Part shown: piece by piece, positions 8,233 to 16,179 of the stretch | Layout of the letters: every line of letters begins with the position of its first letter | Numbering within the stretch: the first letter of the stretch is position 1 | Assembly (NCBI GenBank): GCA_964390465.1 | Contig: CAYMIJ010000003.1 | Span: 186,001-250,000 of the forward strand | DNA length: 64,000 nt | DNA from: JADZAI01 sp964390465 | GTDB lineage: Bacteria; Pseudomonadota; Alphaproteobacteria; Micropepsales; Micropepsaceae | Direction of reading: 5' to 3' | Notes under the pieces: model-generated | Databases searched by the model: none | The model's input: only the letters and a program-made list of their open reading frames with translations | What the model was told of the DNA's origin: nothing | Made by a program: the position numbers and the translations under genes

Positions 8233-9696
8233 TCAGGCCGCCGGAAGCGGCACAGCCTTCCAGAAATAACGGCGGAAGCCGCGCTTGTCGTCAAAGTCCT
8301 TGATGCGGAACACCATGCGCACATCGGCACCGGAATCGAATGTGCCCCGGTCAACATCGGTGAAGTCCGAGAGGAACCGACCGCCTTCGGCAAAGGTCAC
8401 CATGCCGTAATGCTGGGGCGGGTCCATCGAATAGGTCAGGAAGTCGGCTGACCATGACAGCACCTTGGCCGGGCGTTCCGAGAAACAGTAAGGCGTCTGC
8501 GTATCGACTGCGCCGCAATTCGGATTGACGCAGATGCGTGAACGCGGGAACTGCGCCGTGCCGCATTTCGAGCAGATGCCGCCGGTCAGGCTTTCCAGCA
8601 TGTCGCGGCGGCGATAGGCGGTGGTGAGCGCCGTCTTGTTGTCTTTTTCGGCGCGCATGCCCTTTTCAAGATCAATCATCCCATTGAAGGCCAGAAACTT
8701 CATGTAGTTGGTTTCTTCCTTGCGGCGGGCGAGATGGCCGGTGACACCGCTGCGTGGGGTGAGCGCGCTCAGGGCTGGTGTGGTTTCAAAGACCAGCACG
8801 TCACAGCCCTGACCAAACACCGCGAGCAGGATGATCTGACCCGGCTGCGCCTGTTCCAGCGCATGCACCAGCATGAGCAGCGCATGTGCCGCGCCGGTGT
8901 CACCCACACTGGCGGCCAGATTATCGCGCACTTTTTCAGGGGCGATGCCGCATTGTTTGGCGATCTGCTGATCCAGTTTCGCAAACGGGCACGGCAGGAT
9001 GAAATGATCCACCGCGCTGGCTTCAAGGCCAGCCTGTGTCAGCGCCGCCTTCACCGTGCGCGGCACAATCTTGGCGTAGCCTTCATCGCGGATCCAGCGT
9101 TCTTCCCAGTTATAGTCGTAATCCTCGCCAGCGCTGCGGAAGTGATCAACAAAGTCCGAGGTGAGCGAGGCATGGCCCCGAAGGCGCGCGATGACATTCT
9201 GAGTGCCCAGCAGCAGCGCCGCCGCGCCATCACCGAAAGACAGTTCCTGCGAAGAAGCCGCACGCGCCTTGCGCTTTTCCGAGGCCACCACCATCGCGTG
9301 ATGTGCCCCGCCCGCCTTCACCGCATTCAGGGCAGAAAGAAGCGCCGATGTGCCTGCGCGCTGCGAGCCGCCAATATCGGCTGACATGATGTTTTCAGAC
9401 AAAGACAGCGCCGTGGCGATGACGCCGGCATTCTGACGGTCAGCGAAGGGGGCGGTGGTGGAGGCAAAGGTGATGGAATCCACATGCGCGCGGCCGGTCA
9501 TCGGATCAGTGCAGGGCAGCAGATCGCGGCTCGCTTCCACCGCCATGGTGATGGGGTCTTCATCCCAGTTGGCCATGGCGCGCTCGCCCTTCGCGCCCGC
9601 CAGATTGGGCGCGAACCAGGCGTTCGCCGCCGTGACGGATTTCCGCTGAAGCCTGAGGCGCGGGATGTATGCACCGAACGAAACGATACCTGTCAT
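8233..9696 (-). CDS. HMG-CoA-synthase-like protein fused to a zinc-ribbon/OB-fold domain, catalytic residues replaced
   Basis: 487 residues. Residues 1-305 follow the thiolase-fold layout of archaeal HMG-CoA synthase (opening G-I-V-S-F-G-A-Y-I-P-R, then D-E-D at 45-47). Residues about 365-487 form a DUF35-type domain: a zinc ribbon (C375, C378, C389, C394) followed by an OB fold that usually carries acyl-CoA. In archaea separate DUF35 proteins bridge thiolase and HMG-CoA synthase. By eye, the catalytic Cys position reads Q112 (S-Q-R-A-G-T), the His position P235 (L-P-C-P) and the Asn position D266 (G-D-T). It may therefore be an acyl-CoA-binding scaffold or catalyse another reaction. It is upstream of, and probably co-transcribed with, the epimerase gene. 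Confidence 0.72.
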   Translation of the reverse strand: MTGIVSFGAYIPRLRLQRKSVTAANAWFAPNLAGAKGERAMANWDEDPITMAVEASRDLLPCTDPMTGRAHVDSITFASTTAPFADRQNAGVIATALSLSENIMSADIGGSQRAGTSALLSALNAVKAGGAHHAMVVASEKRKARAASSQELSFGDGAAALLLGTQNVIARLRGHASLTSDFVDHFRSAGEDYDYNWEERWIRDEGYAKIVPRTVKAALTQAGLEASAVDHFILPCPFAKLDQQIAKQCGIAPEKVRDNLAASVGDTGAAHALLMLVHALEQAQPGQIILLAVFGQGCDVLVFETTPALSALTPRSGVTGHLARRKEETNYMKFLAFNGMIDLEKGMRAEKDNKTALTTAYRRRDMLESLTGGICSKCGTAQFPRSRICVNPNCGAVDTQTPYCFSERPAKVLSWSADFLTYSMDPPQHYGMVTFAEGGRFLSDFTDVDRGTFDSGADVRMVFRIKDFDDKRGFRRYFWKAVPLPAA

Positions 9697-9830
9697 GGCC
9701 GTGAACCTGAAATGCTGATGCCCTATGGCTAGCAGGTGACGACAGCGGAGGCCAGTGCGGCGCTCGTCTCAAGGCCCTTCCCTAACCCTGCCTGCCGCGT
9801 CATGCTGAGGCAAAGATATCGGAGGAAAAC

Positions 9831-11261
9831 ATGAGTTTCACGGACTACGCCGCATATGATGGCATTGGCCTTGCCGCGCTGATTGCGAAGAAAAAGGTTT
9901 CGGCCAGCGAGGTGCTGGAATCGGCCATTGCACTGGCCGAGAAGCATAATCCCAAACTCAATGCCATCGTGCTGAAGCTGTACCATCAGGCGCGCGCCAA
10001 GGCGAAAGGCAAGCTGCCCAAGGGGCCGTTCACCGGCGTGCCGTTCCTGATGAAGGACATCATGGGCAACATGGCGGGCGTGCCGACACGTCAAGGCTCA
10101 GCCTATATGCCCGCCGCGCCTGCGCTGCACGATTCCACCCTGACGCACCGCTTCCATCAAGCCGGTGTTGTGACTTTCGGCAAAACCAATGTGCCGGAGT
10201 TCGGGCTGCTGCCCATCACAGAGTCGACATTGTATGGCCCGGCGCGAAACCCGTGGAACACAAACCACACGCCGGGCGGGTCATCCGGTGGCGCGGCGGC
10301 CGCAGTGGCGGCGGGCATTGTGCCGATCGCCCATGCCAATGACGGCGGCGGCTCGATCCGTATTCCAGCCTCAAGCTGCGGACTGGTGGGGTTGAAACCC
10401 ACCCGCGCCCGTGTGCCGGTCGGGCCTGATCTGGGTGATGCACTGGGCGGTCTGGCCATTGATCTCATTGTCAGCCGCACGGTGCGCGACACAGCCGTGA
10501 TGCTGGACGCCGTGCATGGACCGGAAGCCGGTGACCCATATTGCGCGCCGCCGGTCACCCATCCGTATGCGGATGATGCTCGCCGCAAGCCGAAAAAACT
10601 GCGTATCGGCTATGCGACCAAGAATCTGGGCGGCCATAAGCTGCATCCTGAATGTATCGCCGCCGTGCGCGCCGCCGCCCAGACCTGCGAAGATATGGGG
10701 CATATTGTCGAGGAGTCCTCACCGCCCATCGAAATCGAAATTCTGTCGCAGTCGTTCATGGCGATGTGGGCAGCGGGCCTTGCCCAGCAGGCCGAGGTGA
10801 TTGAGATGTTCACCGGGGTTAAGGCATCTGCGGCCAATATGCAGGGTCTGACGCTGGGTCTGCTGGAAGCCGGGCGCAAGGTAAGCGCTGGAACCTATCT
10901 CAACGCCGTGACCATGTTGCAACTTGCCGCGCGCACCGTTGCCGCATGGCACAAGACCTATGATGTGTGGTTGACGCCGACTTTGGGCGCGCCGCCGCTG
11001 AAGATCGGTGCGGTGGATACGTCGGAGACCAATACTGAAAAGGCTTTCGCGCCGATCATCGACTATGTGCCGTTCACCGCCTTGCAGAACGCCACCGGAC
11101 AGCCTGCCATCAACCTGCCACTGCACTGGACCAAAGGCGGCCTGCCCGTGGGCGTGCAGTTCGTGGGCCGCTTCGGTGATGAGGCAACGCTGATCCGCCT
11201 CGCCGCACAGCTTGAAAAAGCCGTGCCGTGGCAGGACAGACATCCCGCGATCTTCGGCTAA
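9831..11261 (+). CDS. Amidase signature family hydrolase, first of tandem pair
   Basis: 476 residues. The Ser-cisSer-Lys triad is readable: K75 (F-L-M-K-D), S151 (G-G-S-S-G-G) and S175 (D-G-G-G-S-I-R-I-P), with the diagnostic 24-residue spacing between the two serines. The family cleaves carboxamides. The overall form (about 475 residues, no GatA-specific features, no gatB or gatC nearby) resembles 6-aminohexanoate-cyclic-dimer-hydrolase-like or broad aliphatic/aryl amidases; substrate unknown. GGAGG lies 5 bases before the ATG. The next gene is a diverged duplicate with its triad at identical positions, starting 10 bases later. Confidence 0.9.
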   Translation: MSFTDYAAYDGIGLAALIAKKKVSASEVLESAIALAEKHNPKLNAIVLKLYHQARAKAKGKLPKGPFTGVPFLMKDIMGNMAGVPTRQGSAYMPAAPALHDSTLTHRFHQAGVVTFGKTNVPEFGLLPITESTLYGPARNPWNTNHTPGGSSGGAAAAVAAGIVPIAHANDGGGSIRIPASSCGLVGLKPTRARVPVGPDLGDALGGLAIDLIVSRTVRDTAVMLDAVHGPEAGDPYCAPPVTHPYADDARRKPKKLRIGYATKNLGGHKLHPECIAAVRAAAQTCEDMGHIVEESSPPIEIEILSQSFMAMWAAGLAQQAEVIEMFTGVKASAANMQGLTLGLLEAGRKVSAGTYLNAVTMLQLAARTVAAWHKTYDVWLTPTLGAPPLKIGAVDTSETNTEKAFAPIIDYVPFTALQNATGQPAINLPLHWTKGGLPVGVQFVGRFGDEATLIRLAAQLEKAVPWQDRHPAIFG

Positions 11262-11271
11262 GGAGCAACCC

Positions 11272-12690
11272 ATGAAATACGCAGACTATGCAAAGCTCGA
11301 CGCCATGGGCATGGCCGAACTGGTGCAGAAAAAGGAAGTGACGCCCGCCGAGCTGATCGCTTGCGCCATCGAGCGCGCCGAAGCGGTGAACGCCAAGCTC
11401 AATGCCATTGTCTATAAGGGCTATGACGAAGCGCGCTCCAACGCCGCCGCCATCGACACCAGCGCGCCCTTCGCCGGCGTGCCGTTCCTCATCAAGGATC
11501 TCTATTGCGACGTGAAGGGCTGGCCGATGTCGAACGGCTCGCGCTTCTTCCGCGATTATGTCTCCAGCGAAGACAGCGAATGGGTGAAGCGCTGCCGCAA
11601 AGCAGGGCTGAATATTTTCGGCAAAACCAATACGCCCGAATACGGCATTACCGGCACGACCGAGGGCGCGCATCTTGGCCCCTGTTACAGCCCGCATGGC
11701 GAGGGGCGCATCGCGGGCGGATCGTCGGGCGGTTCGGCCTCAGCCGTGGCGGCCGGCATCGCGCCGATGGCGCACGCGACGGACGGGCTTGGCTCGATCC
11801 GCATTCCCGCCGCCTGCAACGGGCTTGTCGGGCTGAAGGTCACACGCGGTCGCAACCCGATGGACTGGAACTCGCCCGTGACCGGCCTGTCGGTCGGCCA
11901 TGTCGTTTCAGTGAGCGTGCGCGACACCGCTGCGATGCTGGATGCGGTTGCCGGACCGGTGGCCCATGCGCCCTTTGCCTATCCGGCCGCGCCGGATTCA
12001 TTCCTGAAAGCGGCGATGGCCAAACCACGCAAACTGAAGATCGCGTTTTCAACCGAGAACCCCAGCCGCACACCTTTGCATCCCGATGTCGAGGCCGGGT
12101 TCGCTGCCACCGTGAAAACGCTGGAGGCGCTGGGGCATGACGTGTTCGAGCGTCCGCTGCAATGCGACTGGCGCGCGCTCTATAAGGCGCAGGGCGCCCA
12201 TTCCGCCGGGCATTTCGGCGCGGGCATCCGCCAGTCGATCATCGAGGTGGGGCGTGAACCAGAGCCGGGTGACTTCGAGCCGCTGACCATGACCTATTGG
12301 GAAGGGGCAAAACACTTTTCCGCCGACAGGTCGGCGCATGGCACACTGACCATGCAGCGCATGGCGCGCGACCTGATGGCGCAATGGGACGAGTTCGACG
12401 TGTTCCTGAGCCCGGTCATGATCTCGGTGCCGCCAGAGGTTGGCTATATCGACCCGGTGAAACTGGACGCCAAGGAACTGAATGCAAGGCAGGCCAAGGT
12501 GTTCGGCTATACCCCGCCCTTCAACATGACCGGCCAGCCTTCCATGTCACTGCCCTTGACATGGAGCAAAGACGGCGCGCCCATCGGCATGATGTTCACG
12601 GGCCGCTATGGCGATGAGGCAACGCTGCTGAACCTCGCCACACAGCTTGAAGAGGCGATGCCTTGGGCGCAGCGCCGCAAGATCGCTTAG
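11272..12690 (+). CDS. Amidase signature family hydrolase, second of tandem pair
   Basis: 472 residues from the ATG at 11272, which has AAGGAG 7 bases upstream; the frame is open further back into the previous gene. The triad is K75, S151 and S175, the same numbering as the upstream amidase, and both proteins begin with a Y-A-D/A-Y-A/D motif and end with G-D-E-A-T-L-L/I. This indicates tandem duplication followed by divergence. The region after the nucleophile differs strongly (N-P-M-D-W-N-S-P instead of V-P-V-G-P-D), so the pair probably has different substrates. An OsmC gene follows after 8 bases. Confidence 0.9.
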   Translation: MKYADYAKLDAMGMAELVQKKEVTPAELIACAIERAEAVNAKLNAIVYKGYDEARSNAAAIDTSAPFAGVPFLIKDLYCDVKGWPMSNGSRFFRDYVSSEDSEWVKRCRKAGLNIFGKTNTPEYGITGTTEGAHLGPCYSPHGEGRIAGGSSGGSASAVAAGIAPMAHATDGLGSIRIPAACNGLVGLKVTRGRNPMDWNSPVTGLSVGHVVSVSVRDTAAMLDAVAGPVAHAPFAYPAAPDSFLKAAMAKPRKLKIAFSTENPSRTPLHPDVEAGFAATVKTLEALGHDVFERPLQCDWRALYKAQGAHSAGHFGAGIRQSIIEVGREPEPGDFEPLTMTYWEGAKHFSADRSAHGTLTMQRMARDLMAQWDEFDVFLSPVMISVPPEVGYIDPVKLDAKELNARQAKVFGYTPPFNMTGQPSMSLPLTWSKDGAPIGMMFTGRYGDEATLLNLATQLEEAMPWAQRRKIA

Positions 12691-12698
12691 GAGGCGAC

Positions 12699-13145
12699 AT
12701 GTCTGACCATCGCGCAACGATTTCGTGGAAACGCACCAGCAGCGACTTCACCTATGACACCTATAACCGCGATCATGTCTGGCACATCGATGGCGGCGTC
12801 GATGTACCCGCCTCCAGCGCGCCGGAATATAAAGGCACGCTGGACCGGGTGGACCCGGAGCGCGGTCTGGTCGCCGCGCTTTCAAGCTGTCACATGCTGA
12901 CCTTTCTGGCGCTGGCAGCGAAGAAGCGACTGGTGGTCGATAGCTATGAAGATGCCGCCGTCGGCGTGATGACCAAGAACGAAAACGGCAAGATGTATGT
13001 GAGCCAGTGCACGCTGCGCCCGAAGATCGTGTGGGGCGGTGCCGCGCCATCTGACAACGACATCGCGGCGATGCATCACCGCGCGCATCAGGAATGCTTT
13101 ATCGCCAATTCGGTACTGACCAAGATCGACGTCGAACCGCAATAA
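12699..13145 (+). CDS. OsmC/Ohr family protein
   Basis: 148 residues with GGAGG before the ATG. The two redox cysteines of the OsmC/Ohr superfamily are present: C64 in L-S-S-C-H-M-L-T-F-L and C133 in H-Q-E-C-F-I-A-N-S. Family members reduce organic hydroperoxides with a Cys pair in the dimer interface, using lipoyl or other dithiols. The H-M-L-T-F-L form is closer to the OsmC-like branch than to Ohr. Its position as last gene after two amidases suggests a single transcript, though no functional link is evident. Confidence 0.88.
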   Translation: MSDHRATISWKRTSSDFTYDTYNRDHVWHIDGGVDVPASSAPEYKGTLDRVDPERGLVAALSSCHMLTFLALAAKKRLVVDSYEDAAVGVMTKNENGKMYVSQCTLRPKIVWGGAAPSDNDIAAMHHRAHQECFIANSVLTKIDVEPQ

Positions 13146-13177
13146 GCTCAATGACCTGAGCGGTTGGAGATTTCTGT

Positions 13178-14050
13178 GTGAAGCGATGCCTGACGTGCGA
13201 AGCAGGATTTGACGCAGATGGCTGGACCTGTCCGGCCTGTGGCTTTGCGCCATCGTTTCAGGACGGGTTCGCGTGCTTTGCACCGGATCTGGCGTTCGAA
13301 AATGATGGCATGCCCGTAGATGCGCATCATCAACTGGATGCTGTTCAGGATAGCAGCTTCTGGTTTCGCGTTCGCCGACAACTGATTCAGGACATTGTCC
13401 GAAAGCGTTCGGCACAAGCCGCGCATGTGCTGGAGATCGGGTGCGGCACCGGCTACATGCTGGGCGGGCTGAGATCGGTTTTGCCTGAAGCAGAGCTGTT
13501 TGCCTCCGAGATTTATCTCAACGGCCTGCCCTACGCGGCCAAACGCGTAACGGCTCCAAGCCAATTTTTCCAGATGGATGCGCGCCATATTCCGTTCCGT
13601 TCGCATTTCGATCTGGTTTGTGCGTTCGATGTGCTTGAGCATGTCGATGAAGACGAACAGGTGCTGGCGCAGATCCATGCGGCGCTGAAACCGGGGGGCG
13701 CCATTCTGGCAACTGTGCCGCAGCATATGGCCCTATGGAGCAAGGCAGACACCATCGCCTGTCACAAGCGGCGCTACGCGCGGCATGAACTGGCCGAAAA
13801 AACAGAACGCGCCGGATTTACCGGCATATGGCAAACATCATTTTCAACATTGCTGCTTCCAATGATGTTTGCAGCCCGCCGATTTGGGAGCCGCAAGGAG
13901 AGCTACACACCTTCTGATGAACTCACTCTGCCCAGGATTCTGGACAAGGGACTTGAAGCCATTCAGCAGGCCGAGCGATTCATGATCAAAAGCGGGTTGT
14001 GCATGCCGTGGGGCGGCAGCCGTGTCGTGTGGGCACAGAAGTCAAGCTAG
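13178..14050 (+). CDS. SAM-dependent methyltransferase with N-terminal zinc ribbon
   Basis: 290 residues from a GTG at 13178 with GGAG 9 bases upstream; the cysteine motif begins straight after it, so no later start works. Four cysteines (C4, C7, C18, C21) form a small zinc ribbon. The class I methyltransferase motif I, V-L-E-I-G-C-G-T-G-Y, is at about residues 87-96, and F-D-V-L-E-H-V-D (post-I/motif II, as in UbiG-like enzymes) near 149-156. The acceptor is unknown. The stop overlaps the stop of the convergent secreted-protein gene by 4 bases. Confidence 0.8.
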   Translation: MKRCLTCEAGFDADGWTCPACGFAPSFQDGFACFAPDLAFENDGMPVDAHHQLDAVQDSSFWFRVRRQLIQDIVRKRSAQAAHVLEIGCGTGYMLGGLRSVLPEAELFASEIYLNGLPYAAKRVTAPSQFFQMDARHIPFRSHFDLVCAFDVLEHVDEDEQVLAQIHAALKPGGAILATVPQHMALWSKADTIACHKRRYARHELAEKTERAGFTGIWQTSFSTLLLPMMFAARRFGSRKESYTPSDELTLPRILDKGLEAIQQAERFMIKSGLCMPWGGSRVVWAQKSS

Positions 14051-14409
14051 GGCATCACCGGGTCTTCCGGGATGCCGGGGTTCTTGTCGACAAAGGCGAT
14101 CTTGAAGTCTTCGCCCGTTTCGACAAAGCGAATGGTGAAATCTGCCATGCCATCGACGAACTGCCATTCGCCGCAGATTTCAGCAGGGTGTTCGACGCGC
14201 TGCACATGCAGCTCGGCCTTGTGCGGGTCTTTTTCCAGCTTCACCTGAAAATCAGGAAAGGCGTTGACCACCCGCACCCGTCCCATCAGGCGGTGGCCCT
14301 GAAAATCACAAGGACGATGATCGCCGCCCGCGCCGCCGGGGCTGACCGCCGAGGCATCCGGCACAGGGACGGCCAGCACTGCGACCAGTATGAAGCGAGC
14401 GTGCTTCAA
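14047..14409 (-). CDS. Small secreted FPD-repeat protein, second of paralogous pair
   Basis: 120 residues. The first 21 form a Sec signal peptide (K-H-A-R, hydrophobic core, A-S-A cleavage). The mature part carries short repeated strands of the form V-V-N-A-F-P-D-F-x-V, D-F-T-I-R-F-V and D-F-K-I-A-F-V, plus C-G-E-W-Q-F-V. Its upstream neighbour has the same motifs (C-G-Q-W-Q-I-V), so the two are paralogues. The repeats recall small proteins annotated as 7(1) septoil-knot domain proteins, an uncertain resemblance from memory. Two cysteines (in R-P-C-D and I-C-G) could form a disulfide after export. The ATG overlaps the upstream stop by 4 bases. Confidence 0.7.
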   Translation of the reverse strand: MKHARFILVAVLAVPVPDASAVSPGGAGGDHRPCDFQGHRLMGRVRVVNAFPDFQVKLEKDPHKAELHVQRVEHPAEICGEWQFVDGMADFTIRFVETGEDFKIAFVDKNPGIPEDPVMP

Positions 14410-14723
14410 GGCTCACCGGGGAAGGCGTTGACATTCTCGATCGTGAAGTCAGGAAAGCTGTTCACATATTCCACGGTGAAATCCGGATTGCTTTCCACGA
14501 TCTGCCACTGACCGCAATTATCCGGGAATGCGGTCACGAACTCCACCTTCAGGTCAGGAAAGCTCTTCACGATCTGGACCTTGAAGTCAGCGCCACTGGC
14601 AACCGGCTGCACCTTGCCATGCAGCGCCTTGCCGTTGAACGAGCAGCCGGAGATTTTCTTGTCCTCAGCCGATGAAAGGCCGACCAATGCGGCCAGAGCA
14701 GCAAGAAAAGCCATGGACTTCAT
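14406..14723 (-). CDS. Small secreted FPD-repeat protein, first of paralogous pair
   Basis: 105 residues with a signal peptide (about 1-19, ending L-S-S-A) and a strong AAGGAGG site before the ATG. The mature protein is built of short strand-like repeats: F-K-V-Q-I-V-K-S-F-P-D, L-K-V-E-F-V-T-A-F-P-D, F-T-V-E-Y-V-N-S-F-P-D, F-T-I-E-N-V-N-A-F-P-G, with C-G-Q-W-Q-I-V inserted. Two cysteines are placed as in the downstream paralogue. It is probably a compact all-beta periplasmic or secreted protein of unknown role; membership of the septoil-knot family is possible. It is divergent from trmFO. Confidence 0.72.
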   Translation of the reverse strand: MKSMAFLAALAALVGLSSAEDKKISGCSFNGKALHGKVQPVASGADFKVQIVKSFPDLKVEFVTAFPDNCGQWQIVESNPDFTVEYVNSFPDFTIENVNAFPGEP

Positions 14724-14747
14724 GAGCGGGCCTCCTTAGAGCCGGAA

Positions 14748-14766
14748 CGCCGGAGATTGTCCGGCG
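14748..14766. promoter_or_regulatory. Perfect inverted repeat between divergent genes
   Basis: A 7-bp perfect inverted repeat, CGCCGGA and TCCGGCG with a 5-base centre, lies in the 70-base gap between the leftward secreted-protein gene and rightward trmFO. It could be an operator or a 5-prime-leader hairpin. No recognisable promoter hexamers flank it. Confidence 0.35.
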
Positions 14767-14793
14767 CTGATCTTTCCATTGTCCTAATAGAAT

Positions 14794-16179
14794 ATGGCGA
14801 AAATCCAACCCATCCATGTCATCGGCGGCGGACTGGCCGGGTGTGAGGCCGCCTGGCAGGCCGCCGAAGCCGGTGCCGATGTCACATTGCACGAGATGCG
14901 CCCGGTGCGTGGCACCGAAGCGCATGTGACCGACAGCCTAGCTGAACTGGTCTGTTCCAACTCGTTCCGTTCCGATGACTGGGAAAACAATGCGGTCGGC
15001 CTGCTCCATGCCGAGATGCGGCGGTGCGGGTCGGTCATCATGCGCGCGGCGGATGCCCATCAGGTGCCCGCAGGCGGCGCGCTGGCCGTGGACCGCCATG
15101 GCTTTTCCGCCGCCGTGGAAAGCGCCATCACGGCCCATCCACGCATTACTGTTCAGCGCGAGGAGATCGCGGGTCTGCCACCGGAAGACTGGACGAATGC
15201 CATCATCGCCACAGGCCCGCTGACTTCGCCTGCTTTGGCAGAGGCGGTGCGGGCATTGTCGGGCGAGGAGTCGCTCTCGTTCTTCGATGCCATCGCGCCG
15301 ATTGTGCACCGGGAGTCGATCAATTTCGACGTGGCGTGGTTCCAATCGCGTTATGACAAATCCGGCCCCGGCGGTGATGGCGCCGACTACGTGAATTGCC
15401 CGATGGACGAAGCCCAGTATGGGGCATTCATGGCCGCGCTGATCGCGGGCGAGAAAACCGATTTCAAGGAATGGGAAAAGACCACGCCCTATTTCGAAGG
15501 CTGTCTGCCCATCGAGGTGATGGCCGCACGCGGGCATGATACGCTGCGCTTCGGGCCGATGAAGCCGGTGGGTCTGACTGATCCGCGCACGGGCCGACGC
15601 CCGCATGCCGTGGTGCAGCTGCGGCAGGACAATGCACTGGGCACGCTGTTCAACATGGTCGGCTTCCAGACCAAGCTGAAACATGGCGCGCAGGCCGAAG
15701 TGTTCCGCCTGATCCCCGGCCTTGAGAATGCACAGTTCGCGCGGCTGGGCGGTATGCACCGCAACACTTTCATCAACAGCCCACGGATGCTCGATGGCCA
15801 TTTGAAGCTGAAGGTGATGCCGCGCCTGCGCTTTGCTGGTCAGGTGACAGGCGTTGAGGGCTATGTGGAAAGCGCCGCCATCGGTCTGCTCGCCGGACGC
15901 TTTGCCGCCGCTGATGCCATGGGCGCTGTCTGTACCGCGCCACCGCGCGAGACAGCGCTGGGCGCGCTGCTTGCCCACATCACCGGCGGGGGCGACGCGA
16001 AGACCTTTCAGCCGATGAATGTCAATTTCGGCCTGTTCCCGGACATGGAGATCGGCAAATTGCCGCGCGGCCAGGACAAAGGCAAAGCCCGCAAGCAGGC
16101 GATGGCCCGACGCGCGGTCGCCGCGCTGGATGGGTGGCTGGGCCTGCACATGGCGGGATGGTCAGAACCTGCCGCGTAG
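14794..16179 (+). CDS. trmFO: Methylenetetrahydrofolate-tRNA-(uracil-5-)-methyltransferase TrmFO
   Basis: 461 residues. It methylates U54 of tRNA using methylenetetrahydrofolate as carbon source and FADH2 as reductant. The FAD-binding motif G-G-G-L-A-G-C-E-A-A is at residues 11-20. The hallmark C-S-N-S-F-R-S-D is at 54-61, with C54 at the position of the catalytic Cys53 of the Bacillus enzyme. Length and the C-terminal F-Q-P-M-N-V-N-F-G block fit the family. Only weak Shine-Dalgarno similarity precedes the ATG. The 3-prime end overlaps the convergent squalene/phytoene-synthase-like gene by 18 bases. Confidence 0.95.
   Translation: MAKIQPIHVIGGGLAGCEAAWQAAEAGADVTLHEMRPVRGTEAHVTDSLAELVCSNSFRSDDWENNAVGLLHAEMRRCGSVIMRAADAHQVPAGGALAVDRHGFSAAVESAITAHPRITVQREEIAGLPPEDWTNAIIATGPLTSPALAEAVRALSGEESLSFFDAIAPIVHRESINFDVAWFQSRYDKSGPGGDGADYVNCPMDEAQYGAFMAALIAGEKTDFKEWEKTTPYFEGCLPIEVMAARGHDTLRFGPMKPVGLTDPRTGRRPHAVVQLRQDNALGTLFNMVGFQTKLKHGAQAEVFRLIPGLENAQFARLGGMHRNTFINSPRMLDGHLKLKVMPRLRFAGQVTGVEGYVESAAIGLLAGRFAAADAMGAVCTAPPRETALGALLAHITGGGDAKTFQPMNVNFGLFPDMEIGKLPRGQDKGKARKQAMARRAVAALDGWLGLHMAGWSEPAA

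Noticed and set aside
14938..16149. 403-codon open frame antisense to trmFO
   Set aside because: It lies wholly inside a well-supported TrmFO coding frame, has no family pattern, and GC-rich genes commonly leave long antisense frames open.
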